Positions 35,500 through 47,519 of a DNA stretch of 64,000 bases are shown here, piece by piece. The DNA lies in the NCBI GenBank assembly GCA_950295325.1, contig OX485808.1, positions 38,646,527-38,710,526 on the forward strand. Direction: 5' to 3'. The position numbers were made by a program, and so were the translations under genes. Each line of letters begins with the position of its first letter. Within the stretch, counting starts at the first letter, position 1. Under the pieces are notes generated by a model. The model ran no database searches. It had not been told where the DNA came from and saw only the letters and a program-made list of their open reading frames with translations. This DNA is from Polytrichum commune. Taxonomy: Eukaryota > Streptophyta > Polytrichopsida > Polytrichales > Polytrichaceae.

Positions 35500-37960
35500 G
35501 TCGTATACAAACACTCGGTTGTAGAATTAAAAGATCTAAGCAATCCCGAACCCAATGTCACTTATTTGTTGAAATGAAAAATATGAAAACTTCATCAAAT
35601 ATCTCAAAAATACATAATCCGTAACAAACGAAATATTTGATCAAAGGCATGCACATGTAGCACCCCCGCCAAAACCTCCCCCTACCTCGTAGAGGGACCT
35701 TCCAAAAGAAACACAACACTTCTTATCTTGTATCATGGATATCCTTGCATCAGCAAATGGACACCAAGCTCAGTATACGTCAATATAAGAACACCGATGC
35801 TTCTTTTCTTATCTTTTCTTTTCTTAACTTAGGTCACAATGCTTACCAATTTATCATAAGGTTTTGATGGCATAGATGTAATGGTCGAGTGGTTTTGTTT
35901 TCTTTTGATAAAAAAAACAACCATATGACATTGAGAAACCTTGTGAGTGGATTGGAATGGTGATGCCAAGATGCTGAAAAGTCAATGTTTGGGTTATTGT
36001 TTGTTGAACATATTTAGGTGAACATTACCATGGAGAACAATGTACTTTGGTCAATTAAATTGGGCCAACGTGGTCACAAATGCAGGTGGAAATACACATT
36101 TAGGGACTTGACTGCTTCTTATAAACATAAACAACAAAACAATGTCAAGAGTTTTGTCATACTTGAGTATATAATAGAGTAGAGTACATGTGGAAACTAT
36201 TATATTTTGTAAATATGAACTAAGGCAAAGTCCATAATCACAACTTGTTGAATTCTATTGTATGTCCGTTTGGTAGAATTGTATGAGAAGTCCTTTGATA
36301 GAACATGTAGAGTTGATTATGATAATATATTAGCAATAGTTTCAGAAATTTTCTCATCACTTAGCATCTAATTGTGTAAATTTAACATCAATGAATACAT
36401 ATTGGATTTTCTTCATCATGTTTTTATAGCGCAACATTCAAGTAATAATTGAGGATTCTCGTTACTCCCATGACCTTTAGGTATATTAGAAGTGTGTCAA
36501 AGGATTCACTTATAAAATCGAAGCAAGCAAAAAGTCTTGATTTTGAGAATATGTCCAATTTACCAAAATATGAGTTAGGATTTTTCAAATAATGGGAAGT
36601 TGTCATGTTTGGAGGTTTGTGACTTGCAAAGTCTCTACTTTACAAGGAAATTATTGGAACTTCAATCTTCACAAATGGTTGTTTTATAATGCAAAGATGC
36701 CCAATGTGATTCAAGTTGCTCAATGTGACCATAAGTTGTGAAGTGTGAGTTATATGTAACCCCCCCCCCCCCCCCCAATCGCTTCAATGAGGCTCCACAA
36801 TTATAGGTAGTTTTTATTGAGTTGTTCTCAACTTTTGAAATGCCCTTTCTTTGTGAAAATGGAAACCTTCCAACTTTACATAATATGATTATTGGGTCTA
36901 GAATGGTTATCATATTTTGAGCAGGTAATCCAATCTTTTTTAAACACAGTATCCTATAGTTTGAAACAACTTTCTTGAGATTTAACTTTGCAAAATGATG
37001 CCCAAGACTTAGGTTGAAGATGAATCAACCCTCAACCTTGTAAGGAACTTCTTTTTCACTAGAGTCCTTTCATCCACGATGGATGAGTTTACATAGACAC
37101 CACAAACTCCAAGCCAAAAGTTGGTATGTAAATGAGTACACAAAATAAAGTAGGTGGAAGCATATGCCACATCTTATGGAGATGACCAAGGGAGGATTTC
37201 AATTGGCCGCAAGGGCTTGACAACTACAAAGGGATATCCCTTGGGACAAGCTTTGGCTTGATATGCGGACAATTTCTGTCAATTTGTTATTTAGTCCCTT
37301 GATTGATGTACACTCTTCCATTGCACTAAAATTAACCCGTTCCCGGACAATTATGTACGATAAAGTGGGCCAATGACGGTGAGAACAAATAGAGGAGTAG
37401 ATAATCAATGAGAGGAGAGAGGATGACAAGTTGTAGGAGCGGTGAGTTGGTCATCAATCAAAAATCGATCAACTCATGGATACAATAAGGGAATTAAGAA
37501 TGACATCATGTCTTCATGGATAGAAAGATACGACAAGTTTTGATAGCATTTGTTATGCTCTTGTATGAGAGATCATTTGTGTTGGGTTTTGTTTCATGTT
37601 TCACACAACCATTTGGTTTTGAATATGACGTACATTCAATTATGGGATGCAATTAATTTTAAGTTACACATCCATATAAATAAAGAGAAAATAATAAAGT
37701 CTGAAAGTAATAAATAGAGAAAGTAAGAAAATAATCTTAGTTACTTAAATTATGATTGGATTTTAACTTTGAACAATGAACACATATAGTTGCTTTCCAT
37801 AAGTTGAGTGAAAGAAGATTCAAGATTTCACACGCACCAACATAGTCCAAGTGGTCGGTTAGGCAGTGGATGGTTCATGCATGCATGCATGCAAGCTCTT
37901 AATAACAACAATACAACATCAGGCAATCTAACGTGAATTTGAGCCCATTGGTCCTACCCT
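35500..37960. other. AT-rich stretch without a recognised gene
   Basis: No coding similarity was found. It contains a run of about 17 C near 36760-36776. Short open frames on both strands have no domains. Confidence 0.45.
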
Positions 37961-37964
37961 GCTC

Positions 37965-38140
37965 AAGAATCCCTTTGGTGTAGGGTGGGGTTTACTGCCA
38001 ACCTTGCAGTGGGTGGACTCTTGATTTTTCTGTCAAGTAGAGAGAAGATTTCACAATCGGGAATCGAACCGCCAACCCCTCCATTCAAAATTTGGGTACC
38101 TCGCCACTGTCATCCGGTAACTTAAGGTCATCTTGAACCA
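37965..38140 (-). mobile_element. tRNA-derived SINE, copy B
   Basis: This is a longer copy of the SINE at 35350. The B box GGTTCGATTCC lies at 38060-38070 (minus strand), the A-box-like region 'atgacagtggcgaggtaccc' precedes it, and a body runs to the left through 'gaagatttcacaatcgggaatc' and 'gtgggtggactcttgattttt'. The upstream (plus-strand right) limit is set by where similarity to copy A ends. Confidence 0.65.
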
Positions 38141-39162
38141 AATGCATGCTCTTGTTCACGACCAACTACCCATTGCTCAATGGCAAGTTACCAAAAAATG
38201 AAGTGTTTCACTTGGGACCATTGCCCAATTGATTTACACACTAGTTATACGGCTTTACAAGTTCGCGAAAAACGCTAAAATGAAGGATATCTAATTCTAA
38301 GAGCATAACTAGATGCACTTCTCCTTGCCATAGAATGTATTAGATCACATTTTTGAGGTAGCACAAAAATGTTGTGGAGCCACCCAAGGAAATGAAGTTA
38401 CTTTGGTGACATTGCAATTAGACAAACATACACTTCGGTGCATGTTACATGTCATTTGCAATGAAGTGCTCCAACATCAAACAAACTCAAGCCATTCCTT
38501 TCCAAAGAAGGCATTGAGGTTAACGAAGGTACAATGTGCCCTTGTCCAAAGCACACTTTGACTAAGGCCCACTTTATACACGGCTCGGGGCCGGCATGAT
38601 TCATGTGTAATGAAGCCCTCAATCCGACCCAATTTTATCAAATTTTGTGGGTCCAACTTTGTCACGTGTAAAATGATGAGGTCCGATTTTAGGTCTCGAT
38701 GTTCTTAAGGGGAAAGTGTAGTGAAGAGAATTAACCTTTAATGAACCAACGGTAGAGATGTTCATTATCCAACGGATGTACCCAATCCGGCCCATGTTGA
38801 AAGTTTGGGCCGAGGAAAAGCTTATCTCGATTTCTTCAAGCCATCCCGAAGGTTTGGCACCAAAATTATGCCACCTAGGACACTGCATGGGATGAGTGAG
38901 TGTCTGGGCTCAACCCTAGTACTAAGCCCTTGAGCCAGGTTTGATGAAACCGAGCAATCCAATCATACCAAATTTTTAGAATTTGGGCCGGCCCTCAATC
39001 CGGCCCCAAGTATAAAATGTCCCTAAGAACTAACACAAGTTGTCATTCTCCAAAGCATGCTTCGGGTTAGATAAAGCCAACCAAAATCAACTTCGAACAC
39101 CAAGAAGGCACCAATAAGTTCAAGATTCAACAAAGATATACAAGCCAATGCACAAGGAGAAA

Positions 39163-39240
39163 TTGGGCGAAATCGGTCAAGATCCAAGTGTTTCAAGTCC
39201 AACTAGTTACATGTTGATATCTTTTGATTTTCCTTTCTTA
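39163..39240. repeat. Single arm related to the fold-back at 33690-34028
   Basis: 'aatcggtcaagatccaagtgtttcaagtccaactagttacatg' style similarity (39171-39215) to the right arm at 33950-33992. Only one arm is present. Confidence 0.55.
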
Positions 39241-41540
39241 TTATGACATAATTGCATAGAGAAAAGAAAAAAATAGGCAACAAACCCTGCCAACGTGGAG
39301 GACCATCATCATTAAGTAGTTTACGTTCATTCATGTGGGCCCTAAGAATATTACCATGGGATGCCCTAATCTAGTGCAAATTCAAACTTAATTTGAGTCC
39401 TCAAGGGGGGGGGGTGCACCTTTCATTAAAAACCAAGAACCGTGTGTATTCACAACATACTCTAAAAATGTCCTATATATGTATATAAGGTATTTTGGTT
39501 GTACAATCAAAACAATACATGTACAATTTTAATGATAAAAACAAAATTGACAATATATACATATCCAACTATTACATTAATATATAGTCATTAATATAAG
39601 GATACAAATATGCTTTTAAATAACAATCAACCCCTATCGTACATAAAATGTAAAACCCTAGCATTCATCAAAAAGTTGTTAAAGACTTTTTCATCCCCCG
39701 GATGTAACTCATAAACATCTAAGTAATATATACCATAAATGTTAATGCAATTATAGTTTCAATAAGATCATATGAATTTTTTCACCAAATGATTAGTAAG
39801 ATAATGAGTCCACTTGTTATTGGTGTTTTAGATACCACAATAAGCCAATGTCCATATTTGATGGATAGTCCGTCCGAAGGGGTGGATTGTTCATATCACA
39901 TATGAACTAATGTGAGTGTGAGAAGAGGTATTATTTGAGGCATTAGCATACCTACCGTAGTATACAGAAGTGAGAGGTACTGTATATTTTTCTCAAAAGG
40001 TAGATGTACAAAAGGGGGCCCTAGGGTTTACGATGTTTTTGGACAATAGATGTGTTAGTTCCGTCCACTTCATGTTTTCATCCACTTTCGTCATATGGTA
40101 GTAGTGCTCAATGACCACTTTGTCCATTATTGTTGGGGTTTGCATTTGGTTCTAGGTTCTTACAAATTGGAGGCGTGTGGAGCACTCATGGGCTCCCTTG
40201 AGTTTTGCTCTTTGGATTGTGGCTAAGTTTATTGTGCTCTTTGGACTTTGTTTGCTTGATGCAATCATTAAGTTGCATGCTATGGATGAAAAAATGTTAA
40301 ATGAATTTCTTATTTGAAAGCGAAAGTGGATTTTATATATGATACGCGTTAATTCCATTTAATATTTATATTTTGTATATGTAGTGGAGGCATTTATTAC
40401 ACTACATTGAAAAGCTTAGTATAGATACATGATTTCATTTTCTAGCCTACCATTAGTACATATACATAAACTTCTCCATAAACTTCTTGTAAACAAGGGG
40501 GTTTAATTTCATAGCGGCCCACACACGTCATTTAGGTCTCCAATGTTGAGTCCACCCCCAACAGAGTGGGATCCGTATACTACACCCAACAACTACCAAA
40601 TTCTCAAATGCATCTTATAGATCCTTCCAGCAAACCAAACGTTAATTAGAGTTGATTTTTTTGGTCTACCACATCTTTAACATTCTAGTTGCAGGTGTGT
40701 TATTGTCTTGATATTCCTACATCTCGTACTTCTTATAGAAATCAAAACTGAAAGTATCTTGAACATAAAAACTACTTTACTCATTGTATTTTACTTGTAA
40801 ACTAGTCTCTATCATGCATGCTTTAATACTACCCACAGCTTAATTCCGAGACAAGACAAGCATTACGCTCCTTATTCAAAACCAAGAATTCAATCGATGG
40901 AATAATTTATCTACAACCATAATTGTTGCTTCCACAATCCAATACACAAAACCACCAATGTGATGAGCACCCAAGAGGAGTAGAGGCTATGTGAAACACA
41001 CGAAACATATGAGGAAATGAGGTGTTTTGAACATCTTCGCAATTTCAAAGAATTTTTTGTCGGCCGTTGCGACAAGACCTATATTTGATTGGTATGTGAT
41101 TTGGTGAAGATCAAAGAGCAAACATCATAAAGACACACAAGTTTAAAAGAGATTGGACCACATCTTCAACTATTAATAAGTATTGTACACTCAAATAGTG
41201 AACACAATTGGGAAGACCTATGTATCCAATTAAGAAATCAACAAACATTTAGTTATGATATCCATAACTTTATCGAGGGAGGTCCAATTTTCAATCTGGT
41301 TTTTGCATATGTTTCATTATAGATTTGTGAATGCAACACGAGATTTGGTGTATAAATCTAATGGTAGAAGTTGGAGAACATGAAAAAGGAACCAAATAAC
41401 ACCCACAAGTATCTTACTCCCCTCTAAAGTAATGTTACCCGATTGAGCGCCGCTTTGTGTTTTGTGTATGTAACGAGCAATCATGCCTTATGATGAAGTT
41501 TGTGCGTGATTTTGTTTTCATTAACTGAAGAACACAACCA
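39241..41540. other. AT-rich stretch without a recognised gene
   Basis: No domain, RNA gene or element ends were recognised. A short G run is at about 39408. Confidence 0.45.
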
Positions 41541-42420
41541 ACAACTCTAATTTGTTTCTCCATTGTAAATTCGCAGCTCAAAAATTAGGTCAAGCGTTTC
41601 CGATTGTCTCTGCTGTTTTTGCAAACCCTCGAAGGAAGTGCTTCCGGTTTGTTGTTTGTCGAACTGCAGAGACTTTATATGCTTTGGTGAATCAAACATC
41701 ATTTGCCTTTTGAAGGTATGGGTTGTCCAATTCTGAAGTCGAATTTGTCTGAAAGTATTCCAAACCCCTGCCAAAAGTTGCAGTTGCTTCCTATCTGTCA
41801 ATTTCGACAATTGATACACTCTGCCTTGAGGAACTTGAATCTTATTCCCGTTTGGTTATGGTGGTTGTCCAGACTATCCACTTTCTGTTAGATTCAGTGG
41901 AGGGTTTGAAGGGCGAGGCAACTTATGCGTTGAGCGAAGTTGAAGCAAGAATCTCGCTTCCATGTCTGGTGGGAAGGGTATGTGATATCCTTCATCTAGT
42001 TTGTGTTTTCCTCCAAATTGACCAAGTTACAGGATTCTTGTTCACATTCTGTTGTAGAAAATCTGTCTGAGAAGTGTGGAATTTCATTTTTTGTTAATTG
42101 GTTCCTATATCAGTCTGGGAATAGTATTGAGAAATTCAACACTGAAAGCTGGCCACTTGCAATACATATACCAATACATGCACCGAGTCTTTGTAGATCT
42201 TTTTGTAAGTATTGGAGTGTTTACCTCGCAGCTCCATCAAAACCCTAAACCCTGAATTTGCACAAGGTAGTCTATTTAGACCGAGCCTTTGTAGATCTGT
42301 GAAATTGCAGAAATGGAAGGCCTACCTTGGTTTCCAGCTTCATATTGACACAAGATCTTCGCTCAAACAACTTTCGCCAATGAACAGAAACAGATAAACT
42401 GAGAATCAATTTCTCCCCCA
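41541..42420. other. Unrecognised non-repetitive segment with telo-box
   Basis: This stretch looks less AT-rich and less decayed than its neighbours. It contains a telo-box run, aaaccctaaaccctga (42240-42255), between two direct copies of 'accgag(t/c)ctttgtagatct' (42181-42201 and 42279-42299). Open frames on both strands (41547-41819 minus, 42212-42397 plus) show no domain I know. It could be the promoter and first exon of an unidentified gene. Confidence 0.3.
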
Positions 42421-42769
42421 ACCACAACTATCGATCACCCGCCATAGCCAAAAATTCCACGCTCCTAACGTTTCCTGATCACCTAACCACATGAATACGC
42501 TGCTCTTAACCAGTGAGGCCTGAGCAAGGTAGATATCCTTAGTTGGTGGAATGTGGTTTGGTGTGACTCCAAGAACGGATACCAAAAAGACATGTCTTCA
42601 ACATATACACTGGATTGTGTGCTCAAAAATCTACTAACATTTTTGAATGAGGTAGAATGTGAGTGAAATATTTATGATCAGAGTTTGCGTCGCTTACATG
42701 GATGTCCATTCGAACAGAAGGTTCCACGATTCATAAAGTGGTCATTTCCAGGTTCATCTAAGATTTTCT

Positions 42770-42925
42770 CTTAAGGGCCACTTCACACACGAGCCAAGGG
42801 CCATGACCATGAAATGGTGAGGGCCCTTGACAATCATCCAAAGGCCGTACCATGGGTGTTGGGAAAGCCATTTTGTGGAGTGACAGGCCCTCAAACGTAA
42901 TGTGAAGTGAGAATGGACCATGTTG
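42770..42925. repeat. Short repeat related to 33013-33150
   Basis: It begins 'taagggccacttcacacac' and ends with 'atgtgaagtgagaatggacc', which is roughly its inverse, suggesting a small TIR element. No duplication of the target could be shown. Confidence 0.4.
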
Positions 42926-42959
42926 AGGGACCCTTGCATATTTTATTGGTAGGAAAAGA

Positions 42960-45900
42960 GGGGCAACCCTACCTCACTAGTAGTTACATATCGTCGTTCT
43001 CTTTTTTTTTCACTCTCTTCTTGAGTTCTACATTGGTGAGGAAGGAAAGGAGAGCATGGTTTTAGTTGAAGGAAATTAAAAACTAAGTTTTCGTCTCATG
43101 ACAATACAACAATATACGGAATCACCTTGCCAAATATAGAAAACTTACCACTAACCACAATCAATACACATGAAAATATTGAAAGTTTGAGAATAACACA
43201 TACATAAGAAACTTGAAAACATAAGTACTTACCATGTCAAATTCGTCGATTGCATAGCACAAACGCAACACGTTCACACCTCACCGATTTTCTACAAGTT
43301 CAAAATCATACTTTGTAGCATGAATTCTCACATCATTGTGCACCTCTTTAGATTATGGGATGAAGGATGAATGCATCAATATGAAGTAAAAAATAAACAT
43401 CAAAATAAATAAATAAATTGAAGATTGCCTCAAATTCATAAACATCATGTTGATTCCTTATTGGAATGGAATTTGCATGGGAGGAGGTCCCTAGGACTAG
43501 AAGACCTTTGGGGAGGTCGGCAATTAGCAAGTTGAATCCTCGATGTGGGCAAGAGTCACTAGACACGGTTGTCTTGCAAGAATTATCAAACTGTCACCAA
43601 CCCAACAAAAAAATAATAATAACAATAATTATTTCTTTTTTTAAATCCAAAAGAAACTAAAATAATAATTTGATATGCAATAAATTCATGGGAGATATTT
43701 CCTTTTTGTTTCATAAAATTGTATGTTTTCATTAGTAGAGGATGAGATGGAGTGTTTATTATAAACATATGTGTTCTCCAACATAATCCGATATGCAGCT
43801 AAAGTGGAACCCAAACGTGAACCCAAACCTCGATGGACTGACACAAGAATCTATTGCAAGGTGGGAGGAAAGAAGATGCACAAGGTCACCTCAGTATGAG
43901 AACTTTGAGAACCTATTGTGGAATTGGGAGTAATAGTTGTAGTGGTGGAGGTGTAGGGGTAGGATCATTTTTATCACCTTTTTTTTTTTACCAATCTTTG
44001 TTTCTACAACACGTGTCGTAGGTGGCAACACTTCCAATGTAATTTCCTCCTCATGGACATCCTAAATTCCATCAATCTCTTTGTATTTTGCATTTTTTGT
44101 GGATGGAGAGAAACCTAAGGGACTATCAACAAACCAAGGGCAGTTTTGCAAGACGATAAATTATTGAGCCTTGAGTTGTGCAGGAATGTACATGAAGCTG
44201 GTGGTTGACTTTTCCACCCAAGACGAAAAGAGAGTGAGTTCCTTCAAGATGGTCTTTTTGGGGAGCAATTCACGTCTAACATATCTACACACATTGCAAA
44301 CATTACATTATGAACACAAAATGAAACCCAAGCAAACAAAATAAAAGTCATGATTAAATCAATCAAGTAGACCAACTTGTACAACACTCACTTGATGGTC
44401 AATTCACCCACTTTGACCACCCTTCAACTTGGATCCTTTTTTGAAAAGACGATCTCCATGAATCATAGGTTTGAATGCCTTATCCCAAACATTACACACC
44501 ACTTTTCGACATAATCCAACGCACGGAGCACATCTAGCTCCGCCTTATTAGTACCCACTTTTGGTTTTCAATCATTAACTCATGCAACACACATTCCTCC
44601 AATTGACATGCCATAAAATTATAGGAATGTGATTAGATTCAAGGATGCAAACTATAGCAAGGAAACAATGCAACAAAATGATGAGGGCCGAAGATCGATA
44701 CTTGAGCGATAACAATATGCGCACAAGAAAGAGTTCAAGTATATTTTCATTCACATTTGGAGGTGGAAAATGAAGAGATGCACACATGGTAGTGAGGAGT
44801 TCTATTGTTTCAACCATTGACACTTGAATTCAGCCTACACCGCCCATGAAGCTATTTTTTTGGCAATTGTTCCAACAACATCTCATGTTTTGAGTTGGCA
44901 CTTGTTTGTTCACCTACGAGCAAACACAATGTGTTTTAAAAACACGACAAAGAAATAATACACAAAATTCATTAAATGAGCATGAGACTGAAAAACACAC
45001 ATGACTAAGAAATTTGTCATTGTTGATGGGATCCATAGCGCAAAGCAATTTTTTGAATTCTTTTTTGCAAATGATGTGAATAGTGTTTTGTTTAGCATCA
45101 TCCATGGCCTCCCATTTTCCTTCATGGAGAAAAGGCTCCCATAGACCTATATCTCTCCTCTACCAATGTCATCATGTTTTAGATGCATCCCCCATCGTTT
45201 ATTGCAACAAAGGCCTCACGTTACACCCCAATCGTATAACATAATTAACCACGATGCAACCATACATTCCAAACTTCAACCATATGGATAAACACACATT
45301 GGAAGGGTAGAAATCACACCTTTCAGAGAGATGCAACAAATGCATTGACTGCCAAGGATTACCAAATGGGTTTAAACCTTTTCATCTCAATCTTCTTGTA
45401 TGCATCAACATAAACAATGCTCTTGCAATCAGTGATAGGAAAGATATCAAATGCTTGAGCGCAATGCAGCTTGTGCACAACCTCGGACTTCACGTGATCA
45501 CTCTCTGTGGACTTGTAAACAACAAGACAAACATATTAGAATATTAGTTTTTCAAAAACACAATGAACAAAAAGAAAATGAAATATTAGAGAAGGTCAAT
45601 GACATTACTTATTTATTTTGTGCATAGCTTTCAACAACACATTGACAAAATGTGAAGGAATGAAACGTATGCAATCCACTAAAAAATGCAATCCACTAAA
45701 AAATGTCAGTTTGGATCACTTATAATGCAAACACTCTGTATGGTGAAGCCATGCAATAAGTCAGTGATTCCCCTCTCAAACAAAAAAACATATTGCTGCT
45801 AAAGAATATCACATCAATATATGCTATCAGTCATTTCTCGAGCGCATCATTGACCACCTTTCAATGTTCACTCCAAGTTGACATAATATCCTTAGTGACT

Positions 45901-46225
45901 CTAATCTTTCCCATGATCGTCTACAACATACACATACAAAATTGTATCGCCATCTTGATAGCCATTGACAAATTCATTTCCAAGCAATCGCGCATCCACT
46001 TCCAAAAGTGGAGAACCAAATGGCAAATGAGGATTGAAAGGCGAGATTTTCCAAATGATTTAAACCGCAAGCTAGAAAAAATGGAATCAAAATTCATTTT
46101 GTGAAGTAACGCCACACCATGACCATCGCCATTGGATCCAGTTGTACAACCTAGGATGTGTCAACCTCGGATTCACTAATAACCACACACTCCAAGCACC
46201 CATAACACAAGCATAATACACACCA
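42960..46225. other. Decayed sequence without a recognised gene
   Basis: Minus-strand stretches with protein-like composition occur (for example near 44570-44820, 44910-45120 and 45360-45500, reading SEVVHKLHCAQAFDIFPITD), broken by stops. They may be an old transposon, but I do not recognise the family. Confidence 0.35.
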
Positions 46226-46230
46226 TCATG

Positions 46231-46830
46231 TACCTCACATGCTACTTAATGGGCCACTTGGTGAACCTTACATCGTGCCCCCTTTGTGCTACTCACAAGC
46301 CATGGAAAATACCATTAAAATGCCAACTACGAATATGATACTAGGGATCATATGTTCCACAAAATCAAAAATCTAAGGTGGGGGGAGGGGGTGATTTTGA
46401 AACCAAAGTTTGGTATCTCATAGACAAGATTCCCAAACCGGGTTTCAAAGTCAACCCCTCCCCCTTTTTCCAAGAATTTCCAAGTCATCTTGTACCTCAT
46501 TCGTCACTTATGGGGCCATTAGGTGGGCCTTAAATGGTCACCTCCCCTTTGTGCTACTCACAAATCTTTGAAAATGCCATTAGAGGAGCCACATATGAAT
46601 CTCATTTTAGAGATTGAATCATCCACAAATTCAAAAATTTAAGGATGGGGGGAGGGGGTGATTTTGAAAGCAAAGTTTGGTATCTTATATACATGGGTCC
46701 CAAACTTGGTTTTAAAATCCCCCCTCCCCCTTGGCCGAGTTGATTTTCCAAATCTTTCAAAATGTCATTCAAAGTGCTTTTCAAAACGTTACATATAAAT
46801 TTGATCCTAGGGACCAACTCTTCCATGGGA
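46231..46830. repeat. Tandem repeat of about 260 bp with purine-tract hairpins
   Basis: Unit 1 is about 46231-46491, unit 2 about 46492-46735, and a partial third runs to 46830. Shared blocks are 'gtacctca', 'ttgtgctactcacaa', 'aaatgcca' and 'aaaat(c/t)(t/c)aagg'. Each full unit has an inverted pair: ggggggagggggtgattttgaaa at 46379 and 46646 against its complement at 46440-46468 and 46708-46732. Each pair can fold into a hairpin with a 30-40 nt loop. Confidence 0.8.
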
Positions 46831-46929
46831 TTTTGTTTAGTCAAAATCTGAACGGCTATTACGGTTCATCGTGACTTCACCCTCTCCTATATTTTCTTCG
46901 TCTCTCAATCTCTTTTTCTTGAGGCCACA

Positions 46930-47515
46930 TTTTTTGCTGAATGTTTTTACGTTCGTCAAATTGGTACTACCGTTTCTAGATATAGTATAGAGGGGTCTTT
47001 GGAGATGAGTAGATGGAATTCTATAGAAATGTATAAGATGATACAAAGGTATCAAAGTGCTCAAGCTCATGCTTTCTAGTCCTTTCGAACTTCTTTCCAA
47101 GAACATGTATGTAGTACAAGGGTTCCTGAATTTTTCCAACCACGTCGTGAAACTCCTATTACTCTTCTGTTTTTTTTGATTGTGAAGGTGCATGCAAATT
47201 ATTTGAAGAGAAAGTCTACGGAAGAGATTCGGGACGAGGATGTACATATTGTAGCTCCACCGGCGTTGGAAAAGAAAGGAACCGTAACTACCAAAAAACC
47301 TCGGAATAAGAATGTGCAAACAGAAGAAGATGAAGAATCTGGCTCAAAAAGTTGGAAGGACCATGACATGGAGACGATGATTGCATTGTGTGGTGAGATG
47401 GAACCAAAATTTATGAAGAACTCAAAGAAAATATGTAAGATTTTTGCACATCTAATTATTTTGAAAAAAAAACAAATCAAATTTCAGATTTGGCTAATTT
47501 AACATTTTTAAAGGC
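46930..47515 (+). pseudogene. Myb/SANT-like fragment, possibly transposon-derived
   Basis: The plus-strand frame 47176-47502 reads a basic and acidic linker followed by SWKDHDMETMIALCGEMEPKFMKN. This resembles the start of trihelix/Myb-SANT-like domains (W..E..LI.LRGEME..F), which also accompany plant transposases. The rest of the domain is missing or frameshifted. Protein-like sequence with stops extends upstream to about 46930. Confidence 0.4.
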
Positions 47516-47519
47516 CTTG

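Noticed and set aside
38040-38140. A tRNA gene (B box GGTTCGATTCC)
   Set aside because: No acceptor stem or anticodon arm forms, and a diverged copy with an extended body lies at 35350; a SINE explains it better.
38570-39025. A TIR element with GGCCGG-rich ends
   Set aside because: The two ends match only loosely ('ctttatac..ggggccgg' against 'ttttatac..ggggccgg') and no target duplication was found.
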